From assembly GCF_900112695.1 (NCBI RefSeq), contig NZ_FOMT01000002.1:874479-938478 (forward strand): DNA of 64,000 nucleotides, in the 5' to 3' direction. Position numbers and translations under genes: made by a program. The notes under the pieces were generated by a model, which did not search any database, was not told the DNA's origin, and worked only from the letters and a program-made list of their open reading frames with translations. Origin of the DNA: Paenibacillus catalpae. Its GTDB lineage: Bacteria; Bacillota; Bacilli; Paenibacillales; Paenibacillaceae. Of this stretch, positions 1 through 8,071 are shown piece after piece; the stretch's first letter is position 1; every line of letters starts with the position of its first letter.

Positions 1-1
1 C

Positions 2-736
2 GGGCAGGAGCTGCGCCGGCTGCGCAAGCAGATGCAGATTATTTTCCAGGATCCGTTTGGCTCGCTTAATCCGCGGTTTCTGGTAAAGGATATTATCGGA
101 GAACCGCTCAGGCTGCACGAGCGGATGACGGAGAGGGAGATCGACAGCCGTGTCGTGGAGCTGATGGAGCTGGTTGGCCTTGATGCTACCCGCAGAAACC
201 GTTATCCGCAGGAGTTCTCCGGCGGACAGCGGCAGCGTATCGGCATTGCGCGGGCTATCGCTCTAAATCCCGAGTTTATTGTAGCGGATGAAGCGGTGTC
301 TGCCCTCGACGTATCGGTGCAGTCGCAGGTGATTAACCTGCTCATGAAGCTGCAGCGCGAGCTGGGCTTGACCTTCCTCTTTATTGCTCATGGGCTTAAC
401 GTCGTCCGGCATATCTCAGACCGGGTTGGTGTTATGTATCTGGGAAAAATCGTTGAGGTTGCCCCAACGGAGGAGCTGTTCGCAAAGCCGCTCCATCCCT
501 ATACCGCAGCTCTCTTGTCGGCGATTCCAAGGCCGGATCCAACCCGGAAGCGGGAGAGAATCGTGCTGCAAGGGGATGTGCCGTCTCCTGCGAATCCTCC
601 TTCGGGCTGCCGCTTTCACCCGCGGTGCCCGGCTGCACAAGCAAAATGCAGCATGGAGGAGCCGCAGCTGAGGGAGCTGGCGGATGGAAGGCAAGTCGCC
701 TGCCATTTCCCGCTGGATGCAAGTCTAATTGGATAA
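2..736 (+). CDS. Oligopeptide/dipeptide ABC transporter ATP-binding protein (5' partial)
   Basis: ATPase subunit of a peptide or nickel importer of the OppF/DppF type; it would hydrolyse ATP on the cytoplasmic side to drive uptake. The reading frame is open to the left edge, so the N-terminus and the Walker A motif are missing. Visible are a Q-loop ([13 protein letters not shown]), the ABC signature [14 protein letters not shown], a Walker B ([12 protein letters not shown]), the H-loop (IAHGL) and the C-terminal oligopeptide-type extension with GCRFHPRCP, which separates this subfamily from other ABC ATPases. A terminator follows at once, so this is the last gene of its operon. The partner permeases and binding protein would lie to the left. 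The transported peptide cannot be told from this subunit. Confidence 0.93.
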   Translation, partial: GQELRRLRKQMQIIFQDPFGSLNPRFLVKDIIGEPLRLHERMTEREIDSRVVELMELVGLDATRRNRYPQEFSGGQRQRIGIARAIALNPEFIVADEAVSALDVSVQSQVINLLMKLQRELGLTFLFIAHGLNVVRHISDRVGVMYLGKIVEVAPTEELFAKPLHPYTAALLSAIPRPDPTRKRERIVLQGDVPSPANPPSGCRFHPRCPAAQAKCSMEEPQLRELADGRQVACHFPLDASLIG

Positions 737-742
737 AGGTAC

Positions 743-769
743 AAGGCTGGGCTTATGCCCGGCCTTTTT
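743..769 (+). terminator. Terminator after the peptide ABC ATPase gene
   Basis: A 10-bp GC-rich stem (AAGGCTGGGC with GCCCGGCCTT, one G-T pair) closes a TTAT loop and is followed by a T-run. It separates the peptide transporter from the sulfate operon. Confidence 0.85.
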
Positions 770-829
770 GTTTGGCTTTTTACTTATAAGGATGGCTTAT
801 AGTTGTAATAAATAATTTCCAATTTTCTA

Positions 830-859
830 TTGACAGATGATTGGGCGGGCTGGTAATAT
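830..859 (+). promoter_or_regulatory. SigA-type promoter of the sulfate uptake operon
   Basis: TTGACA and TAATAT are spaced by 18 bp, about 100 bp upstream of the binding-protein start. Just downstream (about 880-895) lies GGTAGGAATAAT, which resembles the GGAAT half of CymR boxes in Bacillus sulfur genes. The match is partial, so CymR control is only a guess. Confidence 0.65.
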
Positions 860-960
860 TCATCCATAACCAACTAAACAGGTAGGAATAATACTGACTA
901 CCCGGACCACCGGATGCTGACATTATTCAACTGTCAATAAAAATAGGGGTGTGTTGACTA

Positions 961-2073
961 ATGAAGAGATTAGCTATCGTCCGTTCGTTTGTACTTATTC
1001 TTACTTTTACCCTGGTGCTCGCAGCATGCGGCAACAATTCCAACTCCAATTCAAATTCAACTAATAGTGGAAATAAAGAAACTCCTGCAGCTTCCAATGC
1101 AGGCACTGCATCGGAAGCTCCAAGCGAAAAACCGAAAGATCCGGTTGAATTGCTTAACGTATCTTATGACCCGACTCGTGAACTCTATGAAAAATATAAT
1201 GAAGCATTCTCGAAATACTGGAAAGACAAAACTGGCCAGGAAGTAACAATCAAGCAATCCCATGGCGGCTCCGGCAAACAAGCGCGTGCCGTTATAGATG
1301 GTCTGAAAGCAGACGTAGTAACTCTGGCGCTTGGTTACGACATTGACGCACTGGTAGAACCGGGCTTGATCAAACCTGACTGGCAGACAAAATTCGAACA
1401 TAACAGCGCACCTTACACGTCCACCATCGTATTCCTTGTCCGCAAAGGCAATCCAAAAGGCATTAACGACTGGAGCGACCTGATCAAGGACGGCGTTGAA
1501 GTGATTACGCCAAGTCCGAAAACTTCGGGCGGCGCACGCTGGAACTACCTCGCGGCTTGGGGTTACGCCTTGAAGAAAAACAACAACGACGAAGCAAAAG
1601 CGCAAGAGTTTGTGAAAGAGCTGTTTAAACATGTCCCTGTTCTGGATTCCGGCGCACGCGGCGCAACTACGACATTCGTAGAAAAAGGCATCGGCGACGT
1701 ATTACTCGCTTGGGAGAATGAAGCCTACCTGTCAGTCAAAGAACTTGGTCCGGATAAATTCGATATCGTTTATCCATCGATCAGCATCCTTGCAGAGCCT
1801 CCGGTTGCCGTTGTTGATAAAGTTGCCGATGAACGAGGTACAAGAGAAGTAGCTGAAGCTTACCTGCAATACCTGTACTCTGATGAAGGTCAAGAAATTG
1901 CAGCGCAGAATTATTACCGTCCAATCAACGAAACGATCGCTGCGAAATACAAAGATCAGTTTAAGGACCTCGAGCTGATTACCATTGACGACTTTGGCGG
2001 CTGGAAGACCGCTCAAGAGAAGCACTTTAATGACGGCGGCATCTTCGACAAGATTTACACGCCAGGCTCTTAA
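961..2073 (+). CDS. sbp: Sulfate ABC transporter substrate-binding lipoprotein
   Basis: Periplasmic-type binding protein that captures sulfate (or thiosulfate) outside the membrane and hands it to CysT/CysW. The first 22 residues form a lipoprotein signal with lipobox LAAC, then a long Asn/Ser-rich tether and the mature domain starting near [13 protein letters not shown], a hallmark of the Sbp/CysP family. Further family segments are [12 protein letters not shown] and [19 protein letters not shown], which line the anion site. The 370-residue length is normal once the tether is allowed for. Start choice: ATG follows a GGGGTG ribosome site. It leads an operon with two permease genes 36 bp and further downstream; sulfate and thiosulfate specificity cannot be separated by eye. 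Confidence 0.93.
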   Translation: MKRLAIVRSFVLILTFTLVLAACGNNSNSNSNSTNSGNKETPAASNAGTASEAPSEKPKDPVELLNVSYDPTRELYEKYNEAFSKYWKDKTGQEVTIKQSHGGSGKQARAVIDGLKADVVTLALGYDIDALVEPGLIKPDWQTKFEHNSAPYTSTIVFLVRKGNPKGINDWSDLIKDGVEVITPSPKTSGGARWNYLAAWGYALKKNNNDEAKAQEFVKELFKHVPVLDSGARGATTTFVEKGIGDVLLAWENEAYLSVKELGPDKFDIVYPSISILAEPPVAVVDKVADERGTREVAEAYLQYLYSDEGQEIAAQNYYRPINETIAAKYKDQFKDLELITIDDFGGWKTAQEKHFNDGGIFDKIYTPGS

Positions 2074-2109
2074 ATGATGGTGACCATAGATGAACGGAGC
2101 TGACTTCAC

Positions 2110-2952
2110 ATGAAAGGTTCCAAAGCAAAAAAGTCTAAAAACGTACTGCCGGGCTTTGGCCTGTCGATGGGCTTCACCATTGCTTACCTGAGCTTGATCG
2201 TTCTAATCCCTCTCGCCGGTGTGTTTGTGAAAACAACCGGCCTGAGCTGGAACGAGTTCTGGGCGGTTATCACGAATCCCCGCGTAATCGCCTCCTACCG
2301 GATCAGCTTTACAACTTCCGTTCTCGCCGCTTTAACGAATCTGGTGTTTGGGCTTCTTGTAGCCTGGGTGCTGGTCCGTTATCGTTTCCCCGGGAAAAAG
2401 ATTATCGACAGCCTCGTCGATTTGCCGTTTGCTCTTCCGACGGCCGTGGCAGGAATTGCGTTAACCGCGATCTATGCGCCAAACGGCTGGGTAGGCTCGC
2501 TGCTTGAGCCGCTTGGACTGAAGGTCGCTTATACGCAGCTTGGCATTACGATTGCGTTAATTTTTATCGGTATACCTTTTGTTGTCCGAACCGTCCAGCC
2601 TGTCCTGCAAGATTTCGAGAAAGATACGGAGGAAGCGGCGGTAATGCTGGGCGCTTACAGGTGGCGTACATTTTGGAAGGTGATTTTCCCGGAGCTGCTG
2701 CCTGCGTTGTTAACGGGGTTCACGCTGGCTTTCGCCAGGGGAATCGGGGAATATGGTTCCGTCGTGTTTATCTCCGGCAACATGCCGATGAAAACCGAAA
2801 TTGCACCGCTCCTTATCATGACGAAGCTTGAGCAATTTGATTATAAGGGTGCTACTGCAATAGCGCTGGTAATGCTTATTATATCCTTCTTGCTTCTGCT
2901 GCTTATCAATTTCATGCAATGGCGCATTAGCCGCCGTACGATTGCGGAATAG
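2110..2952 (+). CDS. cysT: Sulfate ABC transporter permease CysT
   Basis: First of two membrane subunits of the sulfate importer. The 280-residue protein has about six hydrophobic helices and the binding-protein-dependent permease loop ([30 protein letters not shown] broadly covers residues 177-206) that docks with the ATPase. The stretch [17 protein letters not shown] is typical of CysT/CysU. GGAG lies 10 bases before the ATG. It sits between the binding-protein gene and cysW (15-bp gap) in the same operon. No ATPase gene (cysA) follows, so the energising subunit must come from elsewhere in the genome. Confidence 0.95.
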   Translation: MKGSKAKKSKNVLPGFGLSMGFTIAYLSLIVLIPLAGVFVKTTGLSWNEFWAVITNPRVIASYRISFTTSVLAALTNLVFGLLVAWVLVRYRFPGKKIIDSLVDLPFALPTAVAGIALTAIYAPNGWVGSLLEPLGLKVAYTQLGITIALIFIGIPFVVRTVQPVLQDFEKDTEEAAVMLGAYRWRTFWKVIFPELLPALLTGFTLAFARGIGEYGSVVFISGNMPMKTEIAPLLIMTKLEQFDYKGATAIALVMLIISFLLLLLINFMQWRISRRTIAE

Positions 2953-2967
2953 GGGAGGGATAATAAG

Positions 2968-3852
2968 ATGGCAGGAGCCGTTACCGCGCATTTGTCTCAG
3001 GAAGCATCGAAAAGGCCGAAACATATTACCGAGTCGGCCGGAGTTAGATGGCTATTAATCAGTATTGCTTTAGTATTCCTAAGTCTGGCCGTTGTCATGC
3101 CCCTTGTATCCGTATTTATTGAAGCATTCAAGAAAGGCTTTGATGTCTACAAGGCGGCGATTACCGATCCCGATGCTTTGTCGGCCTTACGGTTAACTTT
3201 GTTTGTTGCTCTGATTGCCGTACCTCTTAATGCGGTATTTGGTATCTCGGCGGCATGGGCGATCAGCAAGTTCCGCTTTAAAGGAAAGAATTTTCTTATT
3301 ACATTGATAGATCTGCCGTTTGCCGTATCGCCTGTCATTTCAGGAATGATATATATCTTATTGTTTGGAGCGCAAGGCTTCCTTGGACCTTGGCTCGACA
3401 AGCATGATATTCAAATCGTATTTGCTCTTCCAGGCATCGTTCTTGCCACCATTTTTGTAACGGTTCCGTTTGTTGCCCGTGAGCTCATTCCGCTCATGCA
3501 GGCACAAGGGGTACAGGAAGAAGAAGCCGCAGCCGTTCTTGGTGCAAAAGGCTGGCAAATCTTCTGGCGTATTACGCTGCCCAATATCAAATGGGGCCTG
3601 CTTTATGGCGTAATCCTCAGCAATGCCCGCGCGATGGGGGAGTTTGGCGCTGTATCCGTCGTATCCGGCCATATAAGGGGAGAGACGAATACGCTGCCTC
3701 TTCATATTGAGATCCTTTATAATGAGTACCAGTTTTCCGCTTCCTTTGCGGTAGCTTCCCTGCTCGTTATGCTGGCGGTTCTAACCTTGCTTGTGAAAGC
3801 CTTATTTGAATGGAAAACCAATCAAGGCGCATCCCACGAAAAGCTGAACTAA
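2968..3852 (+). CDS. cysW: Sulfate ABC transporter permease CysW
   Basis: Second membrane subunit of the sulfate importer, pairing with CysT. The 294 residues contain a hydrophilic N-terminal tail of about 25 residues, then six predicted helices. The coupling loop ([19 protein letters not shown], about residues 183-201) matches the EAA motif, and [20 protein letters not shown] is typical of CysW. The ribosome site GGGAGGG is well placed. The next gene in the same direction is yezD rather than cysA. Confidence 0.95.
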   Translation: MAGAVTAHLSQEASKRPKHITESAGVRWLLISIALVFLSLAVVMPLVSVFIEAFKKGFDVYKAAITDPDALSALRLTLFVALIAVPLNAVFGISAAWAISKFRFKGKNFLITLIDLPFAVSPVISGMIYILLFGAQGFLGPWLDKHDIQIVFALPGIVLATIFVTVPFVARELIPLMQAQGVQEEEAAAVLGAKGWQIFWRITLPNIKWGLLYGVILSNARAMGEFGAVSVVSGHIRGETNTLPLHIEILYNEYQFSASFAVASLLVMLAVLTLLVKALFEWKTNQGASHEKLN

Positions 3853-3904
3853 ATTTTTTTACTATTAAAACCGAGTAAATCGGTTGATTATGGAGGGGTT
3901 AATA

Positions 3905-4126
3905 ATGGCAAAACCTTTGGAAGTAGATCAGTTGTGGTTGGACCGGATTCTCGAGCAAGTTAATGGGTTGCAGTATGGTTCTGTCAATATTACCGTACAT
4001 GATGGACGTATTGTTCAAATCGACCGTACCGAGCGTACGCGATACGATCAGCCTTCGCATAAGCAGGGGCAGTCGGATCAGCAAAAGGCAGGAAGTGGCG
4101 ATCAGCTGCGTGCAGTTGCTCAATAA
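3905..4126 (+). CDS. yezD: YezD family small protein (DUF2292)
   Basis: A 73-residue soluble protein. The core LDRILEQVNGLQYGSVNI followed by HDGRIVQIDRTER matches the YezD/DUF2292 family, whose biochemical role is not known. Its place directly behind the sulfate permease genes, before the operon terminator, suggests a sulfur-related role, but this is inference from position. The ATG at 3905 is preferred over an ATG 21 bases upstream because GGAGGGG sits eight bases before it. The C-terminus is Gln-rich and probably disordered. Confidence 0.82.
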   Translation: MAKPLEVDQLWLDRILEQVNGLQYGSVNITVHDGRIVQIDRTERTRYDQPSHKQGQSDQQKAGSGDQLRAVAQ

Positions 4127-4132
4127 GACATG

Positions 4133-4174
4133 AAAAAAGCTCCGTATCGGTTATCCGATACGGAGCTTTTTTTT
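4133..4174. terminator. Bidirectional terminator between yezD and yqzM
   Basis: A perfect stem of at least 16 bp (GCTCCGTATCGG arm, TTAT loop) is flanked by A-run on the left and T-run on the right. It can end both the sulfate operon and the convergent yqzM transcript. Confidence 0.9.
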
Positions 4175-4175
4175 G

Positions 4176-4322
4176 TTACGAGATGATGAATTTCACAATG
4201 ACAGCAGCAGCGAAGATTACGGTCATGAAACCGAGCATTCCGCCAAAGCCCATCACAACGTCCATCAAGTCGTGGCGCGGTTCTTCGTTCACATGTTCGC
4301 GCGGATCACGTACATTTTCCAC
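4176..4322 (-). CDS. yqzM: YqzM-like small membrane protein
   Basis: A 48-residue protein starting with GTG behind an AAGGGAGG ribosome site. The N-terminal half is charged and polar (ENVRDPREHVNEEPRHDL). The C-terminal half is a single membrane helix (MGFGGMLGFMTVIFAAAVIV, ending KFIIS). Size and plan fit the YqzM family of short Bacillota membrane proteins of unknown role. It is a single-gene unit with its own promoter and a shared terminator. The family call rests on remembered similarity; that it is a real gene is well supported by start, promoter and terminator. Confidence 0.75.
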   Translation of the reverse strand: MENVRDPREHVNEEPRHDLMDVVMGFGGMLGFMTVIFAAAVIVKFIIS

Positions 4323-4362
4323 TATGGATTACGCCTCCCTTGAAGACCATTCAGCTTATAAT

Positions 4363-4392
4363 AGTATACCCAACTTTACGAATAATTGTAAA
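4363..4392 (-). promoter_or_regulatory. Promoter of yqzM
   Basis: On the minus strand TTTACA and TATACT are spaced by 18 bp, about 45 bp upstream of the GTG start. Confidence 0.6.
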
Positions 4393-4467
4393 GCAATTGA
4401 TTGACAAATATAAGGCGAAACATGCGTTCGATATGATAAAATAAAAGAATATATGCACAGCCTAGAG

Positions 4468-4547
4468 CTTATGCTTTCGAAGTAAGAATCACCACCAACC
4501 GGCCAGCGTTCGGCCAATCGTGTGGCAATTCTTGTAGGAGGGGAACC
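4468..4547 (+). promoter_or_regulatory. Conserved structured leader, copy A (upstream of uvrC)
   Basis: The segment contains the shared core ATGCTTTCGAAGTAAGAAT, then CACCACCAA, a GGCC...GGCC hairpin, and GGCAATTCTT just before the AGGAGGGG ribosome site of uvrC. Near-identical layouts precede hisJ and the MFS gene. AAGAAT can pair with ATTCTT next to the ribosome site. The overlapping AAGTAAG can instead pair with the upstream CTTA/CTT. This suggests two competing folds. No match to a named riboswitch class was recognised. Confidence 0.55.
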
Positions 4548-6437
4548 ATGGATCAGCAACAACAGAATACAGCCATCAGCCGGGCAGAAGCCGAAGAGCT
4601 AATCCGCAACAAATTAGCGCTGCTTCCAGACCAGCCAGGCTGTTATTTAATGAAGAACGGGGAAGGAACAATTATATATGTAGGCAAAGCGAAGGTGCTG
4701 AAAAATCGCGTCCGCTCCTACTTTAACGGCAGTCATAACGGCAAGACCCAACGGCTTGTATCGGAAATTCGCGATTTTGATTATATTATTACCTCAAGCA
4801 ATATGGAAGCACTTATCCTGGAATGTAACCTGATTAAGCAATATCATCCGCGGTATAACGTCCTGCTGAAGGATGATAAGACTTTTCCATATATTAAGAT
4901 TACGAATGAGACACATCCGCGTCTGGAGGTTACACGGCGTGTCGTGAAGGATAAGGGCAAATATTTCGGACCGTATCCAAACGCCTATGCCGCACAGCAG
5001 ACGAAAAAGCTGCTTGACCGGATTTATCCGCTTCGCAAATGCGGGACGTTGCCTGATAAAGTCTGTTTATATTATCATATCGGCCAATGTATTGCTCCTT
5101 GCGAGTTTGAAGTGGAGCCCGGGCAATACGAGACGATGGTACAGGAGATTACGAAATTCCTTAACGGCGGTCATGATGTGGTGAAAGCAGATCTTCAGCG
5201 CAAGATGGAAGCAGCGGCCGAGGAGCTTAATTTCGAGCGGGCCAAGGAATACCGCGATCAGATCATCAATATTGATGCAGTTATCGAGAAGCAGAAGATT
5301 ACGATGAATGACGCCCTCGACCGCGATATATTCGGGTATGCGGTGGAGAAGGGCTGGATGTGTGTTCAGATCCTGTATATGCGCCAAGGTAAAATGATTG
5401 AGCGCCGCGGCACGACGTTCCCTTATTACGGGGAAGAGTATGATGACTTCATGACGTTCGTCACACAGTACTATAGCGATAACCCGGCGCTGCCGAAGCA
5501 AATCCTGCTGCCTCTCCCGGCTTCCGAAGAAGAAGAGAGCGCAGAGATGACGTCTAACTCCGCGGATGAATTTGCAACTATGCTGCATAACTGGTTAAAA
5601 GTGAAGGTTTTAATGCCGCAGCGCGGACGGAAGAGCGAAGCCGTATCGATGGCGATCGACAATGCCAAGATTGCGCTTGCCGATAAATTCCGACTTATTG
5701 AACGTGATGAGGAGAGAAGCATCCGGGCATCGGAAGGACTGGCAGAATGGCTTGGACTGCCGGAGGTTCGCCGAATTGAAGCGTTTGATAACTCAAACAT
5801 TCAGGGCACGAATCCGGTCTCGGCGATGGTTGTTTTTACGGATGGCAAACCCGACAAGAAGGAATATCGCAAGTACAAGGTGAAGACCGTAGTTGGAGCG
5901 GATGATTACGAGACGATGCGGGAGGTTGTTCGCCGCCGTTACGAAAGAATGCTGAAGGAGCAGCTAACGCCTCCGGATTTGATCGTAATTGACGGAGGTA
6001 AAGGACAAATCTCGGCAGCTCTTGATATCCTGCATAACGAGCTTGGGCTTTATATTCCGGTATGCGGGCTTGTCAAGGATGCCAAGCATAAGACGGCTCA
6101 GTTAATGACCGGTGATCCCCCGGAAGTAGTGCCGCTGCCAAGGGACAGTCAGGAGTTCTATCTGCTGCAGCGAATTCAGGATGAGGTCCACCGTTTTGCG
6201 ATCTCCTTCCACCGTGAGCAGCGCGGCAAGTCGATGATTGCTTCGCAGCTGGATGCGATTCCCGGAATCGGAGAAAAACGCCGCAAACTCTTGCTTAAGC
6301 ATTTTGGCTCGATCAAGAAGATCAGGGAAGCATCAATCGAGGACTTCAAGCCGCTGTCGATTGGCGAGAAGCTGGCTTCGGAAATTATTGCCGCATTAAA
6401 TGACAACGAAAAGGAACAAGAAAAGGAAAAGGAATGA
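4548..6437 (+). CDS. uvrC: UvrABC system protein C (excinuclease subunit)
   Basis: Makes both incisions in nucleotide excision repair after UvrA/UvrB damage loading. The 629 residues show the GIY-YIG nuclease domain for the 3' cut (about residues 25-110, with [14 protein letters not shown]), a Cys-containing segment ([21 protein letters not shown]), a UVR motif for UvrB contact (about 205-240), the RNase H-like domain for the 5' cut ([17 protein letters not shown]) and C-terminal helix-hairpin-helix repeats ([20 protein letters not shown]). Length is normal for the family. ATG is set by AGGAGGGG. The leader carries an unusual conserved structure also found at two other genes here. Confidence 0.98.
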   Translation: MDQQQQNTAISRAEAEELIRNKLALLPDQPGCYLMKNGEGTIIYVGKAKVLKNRVRSYFNGSHNGKTQRLVSEIRDFDYIITSSNMEALILECNLIKQYHPRYNVLLKDDKTFPYIKITNETHPRLEVTRRVVKDKGKYFGPYPNAYAAQQTKKLLDRIYPLRKCGTLPDKVCLYYHIGQCIAPCEFEVEPGQYETMVQEITKFLNGGHDVVKADLQRKMEAAAEELNFERAKEYRDQIINIDAVIEKQKITMNDALDRDIFGYAVEKGWMCVQILYMRQGKMIERRGTTFPYYGEEYDDFMTFVTQYYSDNPALPKQILLPLPASEEEESAEMTSNSADEFATMLHNWLKVKVLMPQRGRKSEAVSMAIDNAKIALADKFRLIERDEERSIRASEGLAEWLGLPEVRRIEAFDNSNIQGTNPVSAMVVFTDGKPDKKEYRKYKVKTVVGADDYETMREVVRRRYERMLKEQLTPPDLIVIDGGKGQISAALDILHNELGLYIPVCGLVKDAKHKTAQLMTGDPPEVVPLPRDSQEFYLLQRIQDEVHRFAISFHREQRGKSMIASQLDAIPGIGEKRRKLLLKHFGSIKKIREASIEDFKPLSIGEKLASEIIAALNDNEKEQEKEKE

Positions 6438-6558
6438 ACCTCATTCCCTGAACCTATACACAAACAGTGAAGGGAATGTAGGGGAACCTCATTCCTCTGA
6501 ACCTATAAACAAACAGTGAAGGGAATGTAGGGGAACCTCATTCCCTGAACCTATAAAC
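6436..6558. repeat. Tandem repeat of 48-49 bp after uvrC
   Basis: Two full copies and one partial copy begin at 6436, 6484 and 6533, each starting GAACCTCATTCC and containing an internal inverted pair CATTCCCT ... AGGGAATG. The first copy overlaps the uvrC stop codon. The last copy runs into the long terminator hairpin at 6559, whose arm contains the same GGAATGTAGG word, so the array may have grown from the terminator. Confidence 0.8.
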
Positions 6559-6596
6559 AGTAAAAGGAATGTAGGGTACTCTACATTCCTTTTACT
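6559..6596. terminator. Bidirectional terminator between uvrC and the repeat-protein gene
   Basis: A perfect 16-bp inverted repeat (AGTAAAAGGAATGTAG and its complement) with a 6-base loop and A/T-rich ends. It sits between two convergent genes. Confidence 0.85.
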
Positions 6597-6613
6597 ATAT
6601 TATTAATTATTGC

Positions 6614-7276
6614 TTATTTACCTTTACCGCTTTTATTGCCTTTATTCGCTCCGCCTTTGCTGCCTGAGGATTTAGCGCCTCCAGATTTGCTGCTTCCGGC
6701 TTTATCCGCACCAGCTTTATTCGCTCCGTGTTTGCCGCCTGAGGATTTGCCTCCTCCAGATTTAGCGCCTCCAGACTTAGCGCCTCCAGACTTAGCGCCT
6801 CCAGACTTAGCGCCTCCAGACTTAGCGCCTCCAGACTTAGCTCCTCTGGATTTGCTGCTTCCAGCTTTATCCGCTCCGGCTTTACCGCCTCCAGATTTAG
6901 CTCCTCCGGATTTGCTGTTTCCGCCTTTAGCGCCTGCGGATTTATTGCCTCCGGATTTACCACCTTCAGCTTTTTCCGCTCCAGCTTTGTTGCCTCCAGA
7001 TTTGCCTTTTCCACCTTTGCCGCCTCCGGCTTTTTTAGCTGCGGCTTTGTTCGCTCCTGCACTTCTGCCGCCAGGGCTTTGGCTGCCAGGGCTTTGGCTG
7101 CCAGGGCTTTGGTTGCCGGGGCTTTGATTATCAGGGCTTTGGTTGCCAGGGCTTTGGTTGCCAGGGCTTTGGTTGCCAGGGCTTTGGTTGCCGGGGCTTT
7201 GGTTACCAGGGCTTTGGTTGCCGGGACTTTGGTTGCCAGGGCTTTGGTTGCTGCCAGGGCTTTGGTTGTTTGGCAA
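6614..7276 (-). CDS. Low-complexity pentapeptide-repeat protein (NQSPG and AKSGG repeats)
   Basis: A 220-residue protein made almost entirely of five-residue repeats: about thirteen NQSPG-type units at the N-terminus, then a Lys/Gly/Ser/Ala-rich region with at least six uninterrupted AKSGG units, ending GNKSGKGK. It is strongly basic, without hydrophobic segments, so it should be disordered. TTG at 7276 is chosen because AGGAG lies eight bases before it; a GTG nine bases further up overlaps that ribosome site. The next gene upstream on the same strand shares the promoter-like element and start arrangement, which argues that this is a real gene. Reading frames on the other strand through the repeats are by-products. 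A surface or spore-coat structural role is a guess. Confidence 0.65.
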   Translation of the reverse strand: MPNNQSPGSNQSPGNQSPGNQSPGNQSPGNQSPGNQSPGNQSPGNQSPDNQSPGNQSPGSQSPGSQSPGGRSAGANKAAAKKAGGGKGGKGKSGGNKAGAEKAEGGKSGGNKSAGAKGGNSKSGGAKSGGGKAGADKAGSSKSRGAKSGGAKSGGAKSGGAKSGGAKSGGAKSGGGKSSGGKHGANKAGADKAGSSKSGGAKSSGSKGGANKGNKSGKGK

Positions 7277-7303
7277 TTCTATCACTCCTCATGAACGTAA
7301 TAC

Positions 7304-7335
7304 TAGATTATATGAAGAGTGCTAGAGTTACTCTT
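7304..7335 (-). promoter_or_regulatory. Conserved promoter-like element, copy 1
   Basis: Read on the minus strand: AAGAGTAACTCTA, nine bases, ATATAATCTA, then 27 bases to the TTG start. The second copy (7921-7952) has the same words at the same spacing. AGAGTAACTCT is a near-perfect palindrome placed where a -35 box would be, and TATAAT fits a -10 box. It may be an activator site or the -35 of another sigma factor. Confidence 0.6.
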
Positions 7336-7381
7336 GTACAGGAGTGGACATACGAACGAAATAGTTCCTTGTCCAATTTTA

Positions 7382-7891
7382 TTACAGTGCGATGCTTGTA
7401 ATTTTGTTGAGAGGCACATAAACGATATAAGTCGTTTTGTAGCTCACAGCAGAGAACGTAGCATTTCCGTTTTGGAAGCCTGCCCATTTCGCTTTATCGA
7501 GATCTTTCCCGTTATCCAGCGTCACGCGTTGAATAACTTGTCCGAGCGACAGCTTGCTAAGGATGCTGTATGCATATTCAGCATTGTTTTTTCCGTTTGC
7601 TTTTTCCCCTTGATTGTACGGAATTGCTGAATTGTCATGACAGCCTGAGGATTTGTGCTGGTCGCAGTTGCCCGACGATTTGTGCTGATAGCAGCTGTTA
7701 GATTTGTTTTCGCATTTGCATGAGGACTTATGCTGCCAGCAACTCTTACCTGAAGATTTGTGTTCGCCCGACTTTTTCTTTCCTGAGGATTTGTGAGAAT
7801 AGCCGCCTGATTTTTTACCCGATTGTTTATTGCACTTTTGGCTTGAGCATTGTTTGCGACAATTGCTATAACCGCTTACTTTGATTGACAA
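7382..7891 (-). CDS. Cys/His/Lys/Ser-rich protein with a conserved-looking C-terminal domain
   Basis: A 169-residue protein from the TTG at 7891, which has GGAGG eight bases upstream; an ATG five codons earlier overlaps that site. The first 95 residues are low complexity, with repeats of HKSSG and KSSGK and nine cysteines, suited to disulfide cross-linking or metal binding. The last 65 residues look folded (LSKLSLGQVIQRVTLDNG ... TTYIVYVPLNKITSIAL) and recall small beta-barrel spore-coat domains such as DUF2642; that likeness is by eye only. There is no signal peptide. The paired promoter element and neighbour suggest a co-expressed structural pair, possibly spore coat. Confidence 0.65.
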   Translation of the reverse strand: MSIKVSGYSNCRKQCSSQKCNKQSGKKSGGYSHKSSGKKKSGEHKSSGKSCWQHKSSCKCENKSNSCYQHKSSGNCDQHKSSGCHDNSAIPYNQGEKANGKNNAEYAYSILSKLSLGQVIQRVTLDNGKDLDKAKWAGFQNGNATFSAVSYKTTYIVYVPLNKITSIAL

Positions 7892-7920
7892 TCCTATCAC
7901 CTCCATTTTCTTTGACTTAA

Positions 7921-7952
7921 TAGATTATATTAATTTGGATAGAGTTGCTCTT
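7921..7952 (-). promoter_or_regulatory. Conserved promoter-like element, copy 2
   Basis: On the minus strand: AAGAGCAACTCTA, nine bases, ATATAATCTA, then 29 bases to the TTG start at 7891. It matches copy 1 in words and spacing while the bases between differ, which points to selection on the two boxes. Confidence 0.6.
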
Positions 7953-8010
7953 GGACAAAGTTACCGTTTCTATTAAATGGGCTTGCCCCAACCTTTTTGG
8001 AGCCAAGTAA

Positions 8011-8051
8011 ACGCAAAAAAGGAATGCATCCTATGCGGATGCATTCCTTTT
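8011..8051 (-). terminator. Terminator of the CPBP protease gene
   Basis: A 15-bp perfect stem (AAAAGGAATGCATCC arm, TATGC loop). On the minus strand it is followed by a U-run encoded by the A-tract at 8015-8020. Confidence 0.85.
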
Positions 8052-8071
8052 ATTTGAGCTTGCCGGGCCAG

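Noticed and set aside
870..900. CymR operator upstream of the sulfate operon
   Set aside because: Only the GGAAT half fits the known consensus; reported only as a remark.
4401..4437. TTGACA and TATGAT upstream of uvrC as a promoter
   Set aside because: The spacing is 25 bp, too long for a SigA promoter; the uvrC promoter was not located with confidence.
6636..7325. Several long open frames on the plus strand, and a second one on the minus strand, through the 15-bp repeats
   Set aside because: Any 15-bp repeat is open in several frames at once. Only the minus-strand frame with TTG at 7276 has a ribosome site, a shared promoter element and a terminator. The repeats also lack the unique spacers of a CRISPR array.
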